Below, in pieces: positions 26,786 through 35,798 of a stretch of DNA of 64,000 nucleotides; the stretch's first letter is position 1, and every line of letters begins with the position of its first letter. The stretch is from Glycomyces fuscus (GTDB lineage: Bacteria; Actinomycetota; Actinomycetes; Streptosporangiales; Streptosporangiaceae), in NCBI GenBank assembly GCA_002529455.1, contig NYMS01000004.1:124001-188000 (forward strand). Direction: 5' to 3'. Under the pieces are notes generated by a model. The model saw nothing but the letters and a program-made list of their open reading frames with translations. It did not search any database and had not been told where the DNA came from. The position numbers and the translations under genes are program-made.

Positions 26786-28423
26786 ATGACCACCACCGCA
26801 CCTTTCTCCGAGGCAGAGCCCTCGCATCCGCCGCGGTCAGCGCGGATCCGTGCCCGCTTCCTGCCCGTCGACCCCGCGCCCCTCTGGCTGGGCTGGCTGG
26901 GCGCCGTCGCCGTCGCGCTGTTCGCGGGTGCGCTGAGGTTCTTCCACCTCGGCCAGCCCGACCGGATCTACTTCGACGAGACCTACTACGCCAAGGACGC
27001 CTACGGGCTCTGGAACTTCGGCTACGAGCACGAGACCGTCGAGGAGCCCGTCGAGGCCGACGACCTGCTCGCCCAGGGGTACCAGGACATCTTCACCGGC
27101 ACGGGCGACTTCATCGTGCACCCGCCGGTGGGCAAGTGGATGATCGCCCTGGGCGACTGGCTGTGGTCGCTCCTGCCGTTCGGTACGACCATGACCCCCG
27201 AGGCCTGGCGGTTCGCCTCCGCCGTGGCCGGGGTGCTCTCGGTCCTCATCCTGGTGCGGCTGGCCACCCGGCTGACGCGCTCGGTGCTGCTGGGCTGCAC
27301 GGCGGGGCTGATCATGGCGCTGGACGGCCTGCACTTCACGCTGAGCCGCATCGCCATGGTGGACATCTTCCTCACCCTGTGGATCCTGGCGGGGTTCGCG
27401 TGCCTGGTGATCGACCGGGACCGCACCCGGGAGCGGCTGGCCCGGCTGGCGGAGGCGGGAGCCGACCTGACGGCGGTGGGCTGGCTGGGGATGCGCTGGT
27501 GGCGGCTGGCGGCCGGGCTGTGCTTCGGCCTGGCGGTGGGCACCAAGTGGTCGGCCCTGTTCTTCGTGGCGGCGTTCGGCCTGCTCACGGTGGCGTGGGA
27601 CTACGGGGCCCGCAGCAGCGTCGGCCAGCGCCACTTCTTCTGGCGGTGGCTGGGGATCGACGCCGTCCCGGCGTTCGTGCAGACCGTGGTGGTCTCGGGG
27701 GTCGTCTACCTGGTCTCGTGGTCGGGGTGGCTGTCCACCCGCGGCGGCTACAACCGCGACTTCGCGGACGGCATGGCGCCCGAGTGGGTGCCCGGTCTCC
27801 TGCGAGGACCGGTGGAGGCGCTGTGGAGCCTGGTGGACTACCACCGGCGGATGATGACCTTCCACACCGAGCTGACCAGCGACCACTCCTACATCTCCGC
27901 GCCGTGGGAGTGGCTGGTCATGCGCACCCCGGTGATGTTCCACTACAACGGCGAGGTCGCCTCGTGCGACACGGGCGACTGCGTCACCTCGGTGGTCTCC
28001 ATCGGCACACCGGTCATCTGGTGGTCCAGCCTGCTCGCGCTGACGGTGATGCTCGGCTGGTGGGTGACCTTCCGCGACTGGCGCGCCGGAGCGGTGCTGC
28101 TGGCCGTGGCGGCGGGGTGGCTGCCGTGGTTCGCCTACCCGGACCGGCCCATGTTCCTGTTCTACGCCGCCCCGCTGCTGCCCTTCCTGGTCCTGGCGAT
28201 CGTGCTGGCGCTGGGCCTGGCGATGGGGGCCGGGGAGGACAGCCCGCGTTTCGCCCCCTACACGCGTGCGGCGGGCGGCATCGTCTACGGCGTGGTCCTG
28301 CTGTTGATCGTCGCCAATTTCGCGTACTTCTACCCGGTGTTGTCGGCGTATCCGATCGACGAGGGCATGTGGCGCGAACGGCTGTGGTTCGACGTGTGGA
28401 TCTACGGCAACGGCGGTTCCTGA
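26786..28423 (+). CDS. pmt: Polyprenol-phosphate-mannose--protein O-mannosyltransferase
   Basis: 545 residues from ATG 26786. GT39/PMT family: after a ~35-residue polar N-terminus there are about 10-11 membrane helices and the catalytic acidic pair in RIYFDETYYAKDA (near residue 66), then the loop VHPPVGKWMIALGDW. It transfers mannose from polyprenyl-phosphate-mannose to Ser/Thr of exported proteins at the outer face of the membrane, often linked to Sec translocation. Divergent from rsmI. The predicted start has only a weak cgag ribosome-binding site; upstream in-frame starts are worse. Confidence 0.94.
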   Translation: MTTTAPFSEAEPSHPPRSARIRARFLPVDPAPLWLGWLGAVAVALFAGALRFFHLGQPDRIYFDETYYAKDAYGLWNFGYEHETVEEPVEADDLLAQGYQDIFTGTGDFIVHPPVGKWMIALGDWLWSLLPFGTTMTPEAWRFASAVAGVLSVLILVRLATRLTRSVLLGCTAGLIMALDGLHFTLSRIAMVDIFLTLWILAGFACLVIDRDRTRERLARLAEAGADLTAVGWLGMRWWRLAAGLCFGLAVGTKWSALFFVAAFGLLTVAWDYGARSSVGQRHFFWRWLGIDAVPAFVQTVVVSGVVYLVSWSGWLSTRGGYNRDFADGMAPEWVPGLLRGPVEALWSLVDYHRRMMTFHTELTSDHSYISAPWEWLVMRTPVMFHYNGEVASCDTGDCVTSVVSIGTPVIWWSSLLALTVMLGWWVTFRDWRAGAVLLAVAAGWLPWFAYPDRPMFLFYAAPLLPFLVLAIVLALGLAMGAGEDSPRFAPYTRAAGGIVYGVVLLLIVANFAYFYPVLSAYPIDEGMWRERLWFDVWIYGNGGS

Positions 28424-28729
28424 ACTCCGCCCGGAGCGCCCGTGTCCGACCGCGCTCCATTAGTCGCCCGGCGGGTGGAAATCAACAGTCACGAGTAGCC
28501 GAAACAGGACAGGGGAGGAACGCAATTCCCGCGTGGAAAGGCTCGGCAGGGCAGCACCCTCCCTGGTACTGTCAGCAACTGGTTGCTGTTGTAGTTTCCA
28601 TGGATGCCCGGGGCGCCTCGCGGAACTTCACGTGGGCGCTCGTCGATGCGGGATTCACCCGCCGGTCAGGCGCCCGGCGACCCGGGGCCAGCAGGGTGCG
28701 GCCCCGCAGTAGTCCCCAAGGGAGAGCAC
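28424..28729 (+). promoter_or_regulatory. Long leader of the cold-shock gene, with a 16-bp dyad
   Basis: 306 bp with no gene. At 28573-28588, cagcaac-tg-gttgctg is a dyad with 7-bp perfect arms, followed by a T-rich ttgttgtagtttcc. A long 5' leader is typical for cold-shock genes; the dyad may be an operator or RNA hairpin. Confidence 0.45.
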
Positions 28730-28933
28730 ATGGCTCAGGGCACCGTGAAGTGGTTCAACTCTGAGAAGGGTTTCGGGTTCATCGCCGTCGAGGGCGGTCA
28801 GCCCGACGTGTTCGTCCACTACTCGGCGATCGCGGGCAGCGGCTTCCGGAACCTGGAAGAGGACCAGAAGGTCGAGTTCGACATCATCCAGGGCCCCAAG
28901 GGCCCGCAGGCCGCGGACGTCAGAGCGGTCTAG
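28730..28933 (+). CDS. Cold-shock protein (CspA family)
   Basis: 67 residues from ATG 28730 with aagggag upstream. Full OB-fold with RNP1 KGFGFI (after KWFNSEK) and RNP2 DVFVHY; length is standard. Acts as an RNA chaperone binding single-stranded RNA/DNA. Single gene with a long leader and a strong hairpin downstream (29144-29176). Confidence 0.96.
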   Translation: MAQGTVKWFNSEKGFGFIAVEGGQPDVFVHYSAIAGSGFRNLEEDQKVEFDIIQGPKGPQAADVRAV

Positions 28934-29143
28934 GGTCGTCCTTTCCACGCGGTCCGCGGAATTCCCGGTCGCCCGACGGCACCGTCCGCGTCCGCGTTCC
29001 CTTACTTGCCGGCGCGCCCGGACAGCCGGGACCGGGTGTCGTCCAACGACCTCCCCGGCCCCGGACCGGGGCGTTCCGTCCGGCGGCCCCGCACCGGGCC
29101 CCGGAGCCGGATCCGACCCCGGAGCACACCGGGAGCGCCTGTC

Positions 29144-29176
29144 ACCAGCCCTCCGCTCGACGAGCGGAGGGCTGGT
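29144..29176. terminator. Perfect 15-bp-stem hairpin between csp and tatB
   Basis: Arms accagccctccgctc and gagcggagggctggt with a 3-nt loop; strong enough to terminate without a T-run. It also lies in the tatB leader. The rest of the 347-bp gap shows nothing else clear. Confidence 0.75.
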
Positions 29177-29280
29177 CCGCGTCCACCCCTTCCGGACGAC
29201 CGGGGCAGGGTTACCCAAGCCTCCCGATACCGGTTAACCTGCTTGAAGCCGGTCGGTACACCGAGGGACTGAGGTCGCGC

Positions 29281-29589
29281 ATGTTCAACATCAGCGGAGG
29301 AGAGTTCGTCGTCCTCCTCCTGCTCGCGCTGCTGATCTTCGGACCGGACCAGCTGCCCAAGGCCGCCCAGCAGGTGGGCAGGGTGCTGCGCCAGCTGCGG
29401 ACGATGGCCAACTCCGCCTCCAACGACATCCGGGAGGGCCTGGGCCCGGAGTTCAAGGACTTCGACGTGCAGGACCTCAACCCCCGGCGCTTCGTGCAGA
29501 AGCACTTCTGGGAGGAAGAGGAACAGGAGAGCAAGCCCGTGGCCCGGCTGAACGGCAAGCGCCCCCCCTTCGACGACGAGGCCACCTGA
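29281..29589 (+). CDS. tatB: Sec-independent translocase TatB-like protein
   Basis: 102 residues starting MFNISGGEFVVLLLLALLIFGPDQLPKAA: one N-terminal membrane helix, the FGP...LP hinge and an amphipathic helix (QVGRVLRQLRTMANSASNDIREG) are the TatA/B hallmarks. Length and the acidic start (E8 in the helix) favour TatB over TatA. With TatC it forms the receptor for twin-arginine substrates such as the carbonic anhydrase encoded at 14205. tatA and tatC are not in the window. Confidence 0.9.
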   Translation: MFNISGGEFVVLLLLALLIFGPDQLPKAAQQVGRVLRQLRTMANSASNDIREGLGPEFKDFDVQDLNPRRFVQKHFWEEEEQESKPVARLNGKRPPFDDEAT

Positions 29590-29631
29590 CCCCGGCCGGG
29601 GCTCCCCTCCCCCCGCGCGGTCCCGCGGTGC

Positions 29632-30204
29632 TCACCCCACGAGCATGAGCACGAACAGGGCCAGGCCCAGCAGGATCACCGAACCCACGATGATCGCCGG
29701 GGACCCGAAGGCCAGGACCAGGACCTCCACCGCCAGCGCCCCGCCGAAGGCCCCGGCCAGCCAGGGCCAGCGCACGCCCGGCTCCCAGCCGTTGCGGCGT
29801 TCACGGTCGAGCGTGATCAGGAACGCGGCGCCCGTGAGCAGCCAGAACACCAGGTGGGCGAACGCGCGGGTCTGCGGTTCGACGTAGTCGGCCATCCCGC
29901 CGACCACCATCACGTAGGTCGTCGTCCCCGCGAGCAGCCGCCAGTGCCCGCCGCCCCTGCGGGCGGGGATGACCTTGCGCCGGGCCGGCGTGGTGCGGCG
30001 GAAGCGCTCCGCCGCGACCGCGGGCTCCTCCTCCACGGGTTCGACCGTGGTCTCGCGGAGTCCGGGGGGCGCGGGGGGCGGTGGCTCGGGGGGCGGGGGT
30101 TCGTATCCCCCCGCCAGGACGGGCTCCTGGGGGGCCGGGGGCTCCTCCGGCGGGGGCTCCTCGGGGTACTGGTATCCGCCGGGGTACTTCGGGGAGTCGG
30201 ACAC
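29632..30204 (-). CDS. Proline-rich membrane protein of unknown function
   Basis: 190 residues, GTG start at 30204. The first ~60 residues are Pro/Glu-rich and probably cytoplasmic; a basic segment (TPARRKVIPARRGG) precedes about four membrane helices (GTTTYVMVVGGMADY; AHLVFWLLTGAAFLITL; LAGAFGGALAVEVLVLAFG; IIVGSVILLGLALFVLMLV). I recognise no family. It is convergent with tatB (42-bp gap). About 150 bp upstream is a terminator-like hairpin preceded by a possible small peptide gene. Confidence 0.7.
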   Translation of the reverse strand: MSDSPKYPGGYQYPEEPPPEEPPAPQEPVLAGGYEPPPPEPPPPAPPGLRETTVEPVEEEPAVAAERFRRTTPARRKVIPARRGGGHWRLLAGTTTYVMVVGGMADYVEPQTRAFAHLVFWLLTGAAFLITLDRERRNGWEPGVRWPWLAGAFGGALAVEVLVLAFGSPAIIVGSVILLGLALFVLMLVG

Positions 30205-30351
30205 GGGAGATCCGCCCCTTCACGGTCGCATGGTGGGCCCCTGCCGGGGCCGGGATCGGTGCCCGGATCCCTACCCGGTGCCGTGCCCGGTCAAATCCCC
30301 GTCCCCGGCCTTCGGCGGCGGCGCGGGCGGGAGGGCGCGGGGAACGGAGAA

Positions 30352-30389
30352 AGGACCCGGCCGGTCCTCGGGGGGTCCGGCCGGGTCCT
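30352..30389 (-). terminator. Intrinsic terminator, minus strand
   Basis: Perfect 13-bp arms aggacccggccgg (30352-30364) and ccggccgggtcct (30377-30389). On the minus strand the stem is followed by ttctcc. It lies between the possible 16-residue ORF and the membrane protein gene, so it can end a short transcript or attenuate the gene. Confidence 0.65.
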
Positions 30390-30425
30390 ACGCCGGGGTT
30401 CGGCGGAACCCGTTCGGCGGGCTGG

Positions 30426-30476
30426 TTACAACCAGGCCCACCCGCTGTCACGGGCAGTAATCACGTGCGTGGTCAT
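30426..30476 (-). CDS. Possible 16-residue peptide or leader ORF
   Basis: On the minus strand a gaaagg lies 8 bases before ATG 30476, and the frame encodes MTTHVITARDSGWAWL and stops at TAA. It ends ~37 bp before a perfect terminator hairpin. It has a good ribosome-binding site and two Trp codons near the end. It could be a leader peptide for the membrane protein downstream or an independent peptide; a chance ORF is also possible. Confidence 0.4.
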   Translation of the reverse strand: MTTHVITARDSGWAWL

Positions 30477-30489
30477 GGCATCTACCTTT

Positions 30490-31271
30490 CGTATGACTTC
30501 CAGCCCATCCCAGGACCACGATGGCGTAGAGCACTCGCGGTCCGCAAGACCCGCAGTCGAATGTTCATCGTTTTATGGCGCGGGCACCACCAAAGTCTGC
30601 GGAGGCATCGTCCAAATAACCGAATCCTGACCTGTTCCCGCAGTTCAGAAGGGTTTTCATTACTGTCGGTAGAACGGGTCGCGACTGGACGTCCTGCCAA
30701 AACAAGACATCGTCCAGGTCAAATCCGCACCATGAATATAACGGAGAGCGACGGCGTTCCCTTTTCCTCGGAACAGGAAATCAGGATATCCGACGGCGCA
30801 CCCGGGCGCGGCACCACGGAAGAACACGGGCCGTTACCAGGGAGAACCCCTCGAACAGAATGTCGGAAAGCAGAGTTATGCCCAACTTTGCACCGTCACA
30901 TCCGTTCTGTCTGATCGTGACTCTGCGTCATGGCGCCTCCGCCCCGGATCTCGGGGTGCGGCTTCGGGGAGAGGGACTCCGTGCGCCTGTTTCGGTCATG
31001 CACAAAAGCGCATATCTCGCTTCCCTCTTCCCGTCCCCTCCCTCCGGCGGCACTCTTCCGCGCCCGCACCCCGGCGACGTTCGCACCGTTTCACGCGGGT
31101 ATGCCCCGGGTAGCGGGCGGTAAGTTCGTTCGTTACTGCCGCAGTCGGCGGGAAGCCCGCCTAAAGTGGAAAGACCCGCCCCAAGACGTGTGCGCGGACG
31201 ACACCGCCGCACCCCCGCGGGTGGGGATCTGGAGTCTCCCCCTGGCTGTCGCACCCAAGGAAGGCACCGCC
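30490..31271. other. Long AT-richer intergenic region
   Basis: About 780 bp with clearly lower GC than its surroundings and no convincing gene. Short frames (for example 30732-30914, starting MNITESDGVPF) lack a ribosome-binding site. It probably contains the promoter(s) of the response-regulator gene and of the minus-strand unit at 30476. Confidence 0.5.
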
Positions 31272-32009
31272 GTGAGTCCGCACCCCCCGAGCCCCGTGGC
31301 CCTCACCCCGGCCGTGGAGGACCACCCGCCGGGTGCCCCCCGTACCCGCCCCATCCGCGTCATGGTCGTGGACGACCACGCCTTCTTCCGACGCGGCCTG
31401 GTGTCCGTGCTGGACGAGGAGGCGGACATCAACGTGGTCAGCGAGGCGGGCGACGGCGAGGAGGCCGTCCGGCTCGCCGCCGACCTGCGCCCCGACGTGG
31501 TGCTCATGGACGTGTGGATGCCGCACTCCAACGGCATCGACGCCTGCCCGCGCATCCGCGAGGCGGTCCCGCACGCCAAGTTCGTCATGCTGACCATGAG
31601 CGACGAGGAGTCCGACCTCTTCGACGCCCTCAAGGCGGGGGCCACGGGCTACCTGCTCAAGGAGATCTCGGTCACCGAGCTGCCCCGGGCGGTGCGCGCG
31701 ATCGCCGACGGCCAGTCCTTCATCAACCCGGCGATGGCGACCAAGCTCATCGGGGAGTTCGCCGAGCTGGCCAAGCAGGAGAGCGCCCCGCCCAGCCGCC
31801 CGTCCATCCCCGAGCTGACCCGGCGCGAGACCGAGGTGCTCAAGCTGCTGGCCCGCTCCCTGAACAACAGGGAGATCGGGGAGCGGCTGTTCATCACCGA
31901 GAACACCGTCAAGAACCACGTCCGCAAGATCCTGGAGAAGCTCCAGGTGCACTCGCGGACCGAGGCCGCCATCTACGCCGTGCGGGCCGAGTACGTCTCC
32001 GGGCGCTGA
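31272..32009 (+). CDS. NarL/FixJ-type response regulator
   Basis: 245 residues from GTG 31272 with aaggaagg (31258-31265) upstream. A ~27-residue Pro-rich leader precedes the receiver domain: acidic pair VVDDHAFF, phospho-acceptor Asp80 in VVLMDVWMP, and Lys in GYLLKEI. The C-terminal LuxR helix-turn-helix is LTRRETEVLKLLARSLNNREIGERLFITENTVKNHVRKIL (about residues 178-217). No sensor kinase is adjacent, so it is an orphan or works with a kinase elsewhere. It has a long upstream region, suggesting complex control. Confidence 0.93.
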   Translation: MSPHPPSPVALTPAVEDHPPGAPRTRPIRVMVVDDHAFFRRGLVSVLDEEADINVVSEAGDGEEAVRLAADLRPDVVLMDVWMPHSNGIDACPRIREAVPHAKFVMLTMSDEESDLFDALKAGATGYLLKEISVTELPRAVRAIADGQSFINPAMATKLIGEFAELAKQESAPPSRPSIPELTRRETEVLKLLARSLNNREIGERLFITENTVKNHVRKILEKLQVHSRTEAAIYAVRAEYVSGR

Positions 32010-32150
32010 GCCCCGCACCCACCGGAGGGCCCCAGCCGGACGCTGGGGGCCCGGCGGGCGCCAGGGGCGCACCCGGGGCCCGGAACACCGGGAACACCCG
32101 CCCAGGCGCGCCCTGGGCGCGGGAGGGGACCGCCGGCCGGAGCGGGGCGT

Positions 32151-32765
32151 CTACTCCCGTGGGCCGCGGGCGGAGGAGAACGGGCCGAAGAGCAGTCCGG
32201 CGCTGCGGCGGGTGACGGCGAGCAGGTCGGCGTCGGCGAACAGGTCCCCGAACCCGGAGCTGTCCAGGTTCCCGGTGAGGGAGAGCGTGGCGATGCCGTG
32301 CACGACCGACCAGCCCGCGACCATGGTGGCGGCCGCGTCCTCGACCTCCCGCCCCTCCTCGGCCAGGGACTCCACCCCGGCGCGGAGCTCGTCGAAGGCC
32401 GCCGTGCGCGCGGCGTTGAGCTCGTCGTCGTCCCGGCTCAGCAGGCTGGGGGTGAACATCACGTCGAAGTGCGCCGGATGGCCGGTCGCGAAGCGCACGT
32501 ACTCCACGCCCGCGTCCAGGAAGCCGCCGCCGGACTCGCGGTTGGCCCGCAGCCGTTCGGCCAGCTCGCGGAAGCCCTCGGCGGCCAGGGCGTTGAGCAC
32601 GCCCTCACGGCTGCCGAAGTGGTGCCGGGGGGCGGTGTGGCTGACCCCGAGTTCGAGCGCCAGCGAGCGCAGGCTGAAGGCGTGGGGCCCCTCCCTGGCG
32701 ATGACCTCGGCCGCCTTCTCCAGGACGGCGGCCCGGAGGTTCCCGTGGTGGTATCCGTCTGCCAT
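32151..32765 (-). CDS. TetR/AcrR family transcriptional regulator
   Basis: 204 residues, start MADGYHHGNLRAAVLEKAAEVI. The DNA-binding domain (AFSLRSLALELGVSHTAPRHHFGSREGVL) is the TetR type, followed by a C-terminal WHG-like domain (YVRFATGHPAHFDVMFTPSLL; AGWSVVHGIATLSLTG). Longer upstream extensions of the frame run into non-coding sequence. Convergent with the response regulator; targets unknown. It lies between that gene and tRNA-Ala. Confidence 0.92.
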   Translation of the reverse strand: MADGYHHGNLRAAVLEKAAEVIAREGPHAFSLRSLALELGVSHTAPRHHFGSREGVLNALAAEGFRELAERLRANRESGGGFLDAGVEYVRFATGHPAHFDVMFTPSLLSRDDDELNAARTAAFDELRAGVESLAEEGREVEDAAATMVAGWSVVHGIATLSLTGNLDSSGFGDLFADADLLAVTRRSAGLLFGPFSSARGPRE

Positions 32766-33054
32766 AACCCCGCACCCTACGGCGATGAGTTTCCACTGTA
32801 AAGATTTGGCGGGCCGGCTCCGCCACGGGGCCGGGGAGTACGCTGGAGGGGTACCGGCACCCCGCCACAGGGGATAGCCGCTTCGCCGGTGACACTCGGG
32901 GCTCCGGTCCGGAAACGACCGCCCGCCGCAGGGAACAGCAGCACCGCCTCCGGACCGGAGCCCGCCCGGGCGTGTGCGACGGGGCGCCGCGAGGGCCCCG
33001 CACGGCACCGGGATCCCACCGCGGGCCTCCCACGGGTCTGCCGGGAACACGACG
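32766..33054. other. Intergenic region
   Basis: No gene seen. The first bases (around 32790-32810, ccactgtaaagatttgg) are AT-rich and may hold the TetR promoter; the rest is GC-rich without clear features up to the tRNA terminator. Confidence 0.5.
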
Positions 33055-33086
33055 AAGGCCCCGTCCCACGGGTGGGACGGGGCCTT
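33055..33086 (-). terminator. Terminator of tRNA-Ala
   Basis: Perfect 15-bp arms aaggccccgtcccac and gtgggacggggcctt with a 2-nt loop, just after the 3' end of the tRNA on the minus strand. Confidence 0.8.
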
Positions 33087-33096
33087 CTACCTTCGG

Positions 33097-33170
33097 TGGA
33101 GCTATGGGGATTTGAACCCCAGACCCCCTCGATGCGAACGAGGTGCGCTACCGGACTGCGCCATAGCCCC
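33097..33170 (-). tRNA. tRNA-Ala (CGC)
   Basis: On the minus strand the 74-nt sequence folds as a tRNA: acceptor GGGGCTA/TAGCTCC containing the G3:U70 pair that identifies alanine tRNAs, D arm GCGC, anticodon stem CCTCG/CGAGG with loop TTCGCAT (anticodon CGC), and T arm GGGGTTCAAATCCCC. The CCA end is not encoded. It lies beside sepX as in other actinobacteria. Confidence 0.95.
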
Positions 33171-33284
33171 GAAGACGAGAACAACACTAGCAGGAAACCC
33201 GGAGTGGTCCGAACCGGCCTTTCCCGGTCGGCCCCGGACCGGCTCCGACCCCGCCCCCGGCCCGTTCCCGGCCGACCCCCGGGG

Positions 33285-33920
33285 TCAGTCCCCGGCCGCC
33301 CGCAGCCGGGCGTCCGCGTACTGGTCGTAGACCTGGTTGCGCCGCTCCCGGAGGGCGATCACCTCGGCCTCGCGTTCGGCCTCGCGCCGCCGCTCCGCCT
33401 CGGCGCGGCGGGCGCGCAGAACCTCCCGGCGGCGGGCCCGCAGGTCCGCCTCCCTGCGCTCGGCGTCGGCCTTGGCGGCCTCCCGGAGCAGGACCAGGTG
33501 GCCGGCGAACAGCAGCACCGGCGGGACCGTCACCCACCAGGGCCCCAGCCCGAAGGCCACGGCCACGACGGTGGCGGCGTTCACCAGGACCAGCGTCGTG
33601 GTGCGACGGCGGCGGCGGGCGATGACGCGGGCGCGCGGCCCGGACTCGGCGCGGTACCGCCCCGGGCGGGGCGCGTCCCCACGGGCCCCGGACGCGTCCG
33701 CCGGAGCGTCGTCGTAGCCGTCGCGGCGCAGGACCCGGGTCCCGGCGGCGTCCGGGTCCTCCTCGGACCCCTCGGCGTCCTCGTCCTCGGCCCCCGCGGG
33801 CTCCTCGTCCTCCCGGTGGTCCTCGTGGTAGGTGTCCACGGGGTCCTTCCGCAGCAGCATCGGCACCAGGACTATGAGCCACACCACCACGATGGCCAGG
33901 TACAGAGGAGAGCTGCTCAT
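33285..33920 (-). CDS. sepX: SepX/GlpR-type divisome membrane protein
   Basis: 211 residues; ATG 33920 is preceded by gaggagggg (GTG 33923 would overlap it). An N-terminal membrane helix (LYLAIVVVWLIVLVPMLL) is followed by RKDPVDTYHE, an acidic disordered stretch, two further hydrophobic segments (TTLVLVNAATVVAVAFGLG; WWVTVPPVLLFAGHLVLL) and a basic coiled coil (about residues 150-195). This layout and its place in galU-glp-rimJ-x match SepX of Streptomyces (GlpR, receptor of the gephyrin-like Glp, in corynebacteria), which stabilises division septa with FtsZ/SepF. Assigned mainly from layout and synteny. Confidence 0.82.
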   Translation of the reverse strand: MSSSPLYLAIVVVWLIVLVPMLLRKDPVDTYHEDHREDEEPAGAEDEDAEGSEEDPDAAGTRVLRRDGYDDAPADASGARGDAPRPGRYRAESGPRARVIARRRRRTTTLVLVNAATVVAVAFGLGPWWVTVPPVLLFAGHLVLLREAAKADAERREADLRARRREVLRARRAEAERRREAEREAEVIALRERRNQVYDQYADARLRAAGD

Positions 33921-34315
33921 CACCCCTCCTCACGATGACGGCCACTGGACGTTGATCGACACCTCGTCGACACCGCGCCGCGTGGTGCTCCTCGAAGCGG
34001 AGACGTCCCGCTCGGGGACATCGTTCCCGCTCCTCCCCGGACCCGGGGAGTTTCCGGTGCGCTATATCCACGCGTTGCCCGCATCGTCAATGCGTCTATG
34101 TTCCGCACGGTACGACCCCGTGTCCATAAATGCGCCACATTCTGACCGGAGTGTCGCAAGATTGTGGACTCTCAGTTTCGGCTGGCCCACCCCCGGGGGC
34201 GAAAGGGCAGGTCAACCAGCGACTGCGGAGTGCAGTCCCAATTCAACGCAAAGTAATGAATCAATGTCACTAAAGTGAGGTTTAAGTTCCGGATGCTTCT
34301 GTGATGTTGGCACGT
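33921..34315. other. Intergenic region upstream of sepX
   Basis: About 395 bp without a gene, AT-richer in the middle (around 34060-34300). It separates rimJ from sepX, so sepX probably has its own minus-strand promoter here. Confidence 0.5.
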
Positions 34316-35035
34316 TCAGTTCGGCCCCGGGTGTGGACTCGCCGGATCGCGCGGATCCCGGCCGCCGTTCGGGCCCTGTGGCCCCAAAGCGGAACCGGAT
34401 CCGGAACCGGCCTCCTCGGACGGCCCGGAAGACGATCCGTGGCGCCACCGGTACAGCAGCCCCCGGGGGACCTCCTCCGCGGTGACCGCGTAACAGATGT
34501 GGTCGCGCCAGGCGCCGTCGATGTGCAGCTGCCGTCTGCGCACGCCCTCGTCGCGGAAGCCGAGCTTGGCGACCACGCGCCTGCTCGCCCGGTTCTCCGG
34601 CCGGATGCTGGCCTCGATCCGGTGCAGCCCGACGCGGAAGAAGGAGTGGTCCACGGCCAGCGCGACCGCCGTCGGGGTGATGCCGCGCCCGGCGTGGGCG
34701 CTGTCGATCCAGTAGCCGACCTGCGCGGACCTGGAGGAACCCCACACGATGGCCCCCACGGTGATCTGGCCGACGAACCTGTCGTCGTAGAGGATCGCCC
34801 AGGGCATGGACAGGCCCCGCCTGGCCTCGTGGCGGATGGACTGGAGCATCGAGACGTAGGGGGTGAGCCCGGTGGTGCGCAGCGGCATCTCCGGATAGGT
34901 GGGCTCCCAGGGGCGCAGCCACTCCTCGTTGCGCGAGCGCGTGTCCCGGAGTGCCGCGGCGTCGCGGAGCCGCAGTGGCCGGAGTACGACCGGTCCCTCC
35001 TGAAGGGTGACGGGCCACCCATGTCTGCGATTCAC
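34316..35035 (-). CDS. GNAT family N-acetyltransferase (RimJ-like)
   Basis: 239 residues from GTG 35035, with gaaggga upstream; the longer frame to 35200 is not needed. The GNAT core runs from GPVVLRPLRLRDAAALRDTRSRNEEWL to FRDEGVRRRQLHIDGAWRDHICYAVT, with acetyl-CoA loop AHAGRGITPTAVAL and NRASRRVVAKLGF. RimJ-type enzymes acetylate protein N-termini. Gene order rimJ beside sepX is conserved in actinobacteria, though a role in division is not known. The last ~35 residues are a Ser/Gly/Pro tail. Confidence 0.9.
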   Translation of the reverse strand: MNRRHGWPVTLQEGPVVLRPLRLRDAAALRDTRSRNEEWLRPWEPTYPEMPLRTTGLTPYVSMLQSIRHEARRGLSMPWAILYDDRFVGQITVGAIVWGSSRSAQVGYWIDSAHAGRGITPTAVALAVDHSFFRVGLHRIEASIRPENRASRRVVAKLGFRDEGVRRRQLHIDGAWRDHICYAVTAEEVPRGLLYRWRHGSSSGPSEEAGSGSGSALGPQGPNGGRDPRDPASPHPGPN

Positions 35036-35285
35036 GACCGTCCCTTCGATGCCCTCGGCACCGTAGCCCAGCGGTGCGACACCGGACGCGGAGGCGTCGG
35101 GTTCCCGTCGCCGGTGACGGGTTCCAGTATTCCACTCCCCGGGGCTCGGCACGGCTGCCGTCACCCCTGAGGGCAAGAATCGGATGATTCCTAACTCCAA
35201 TACTCCCGTACCGAAAACCGGCGCTACCCCAAGGAATTCTCAACGGTCGGAATGCCCGGGATGTGATTCCGGTCATTGTCCGGTG

Positions 35286-35798
35286 TCATTCGGAACGGAC
35301 GTGGTCTCCTCCGCGCAGCTGGTCCACCGCGTGCCGCAGCACCGGTGCCAGCACCTCCATCCCGTCGGCGGCACCGCCCCGGGAGCCGGGCAGGTTGACC
35401 ACCAGCATCCGGTGCCCGTCGCGCTCGGCGACCCCGGCCAGGCCGCGCGACAGGATCGCCGTGGGCACACCCTTGTCCCGGCCCGCCGCCCGCAGCGCCT
35501 CGGCGATCCCGGGGATCTCGTAGGACAGCAGCGCGCGCGTCACCTCGGGCGTGTGGTCGTGCGGGGTCAGCCCGGTGCCCCCGGTGGTGACGACGGCGTC
35601 GAGCCGCTCGTCCAGGGCGCGGCCGATGGCCTCCGCCACCGGCTCCCCGTCGGGGACCACCCACGGCCCCACGACGGCGCAGCCGATCCCGCGCAGGCCC
35701 TCGGCGACGACCGGTCCGGAGCGGTCCGGGTAGACGCCCGCCGCCGCCCGGTTGGAGGCCGTGACGACCGCGACGCGGGGGACGGGGGTCTCAGTCAC
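35286..35798 (-). CDS. mog: MogA/MoaB family molybdopterin adenylyltransferase
   Basis: 170 residues with the MPT-binding signatures VVTTGGTGLTPHDHTPE and NLPGSRGGAADG. MogA activates molybdopterin by adenylylation before metal insertion by MoeA. It overlaps the end of moaC by 8 bp, so moaC-mog are translationally coupled. A 250-bp gap to rimJ follows. Confidence 0.92.
   Translation of the reverse strand: MTETPVPRVAVVTASNRAAAGVYPDRSGPVVAEGLRGIGCAVVGPWVVPDGEPVAEAIGRALDERLDAVVTTGGTGLTPHDHTPEVTRALLSYEIPGIAEALRAAGRDKGVPTAILSRGLAGVAERDGHRMLVVNLPGSRGGAADGMEVLAPVLRHAVDQLRGGDHVRSE

Noticed and set aside
30732-30914. 60-residue ORF MNITESDGVPF...
   Set aside because: No ribosome-binding site and atypical composition for a gene here.
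32777-33187. Minus-strand ORF overlapping tRNA-Ala (WRSPVAHLVRIEGVWGSNPHSSTEG)
   Set aside because: Translation across tRNA-Ala and the TetR upstream region; no support as a gene.
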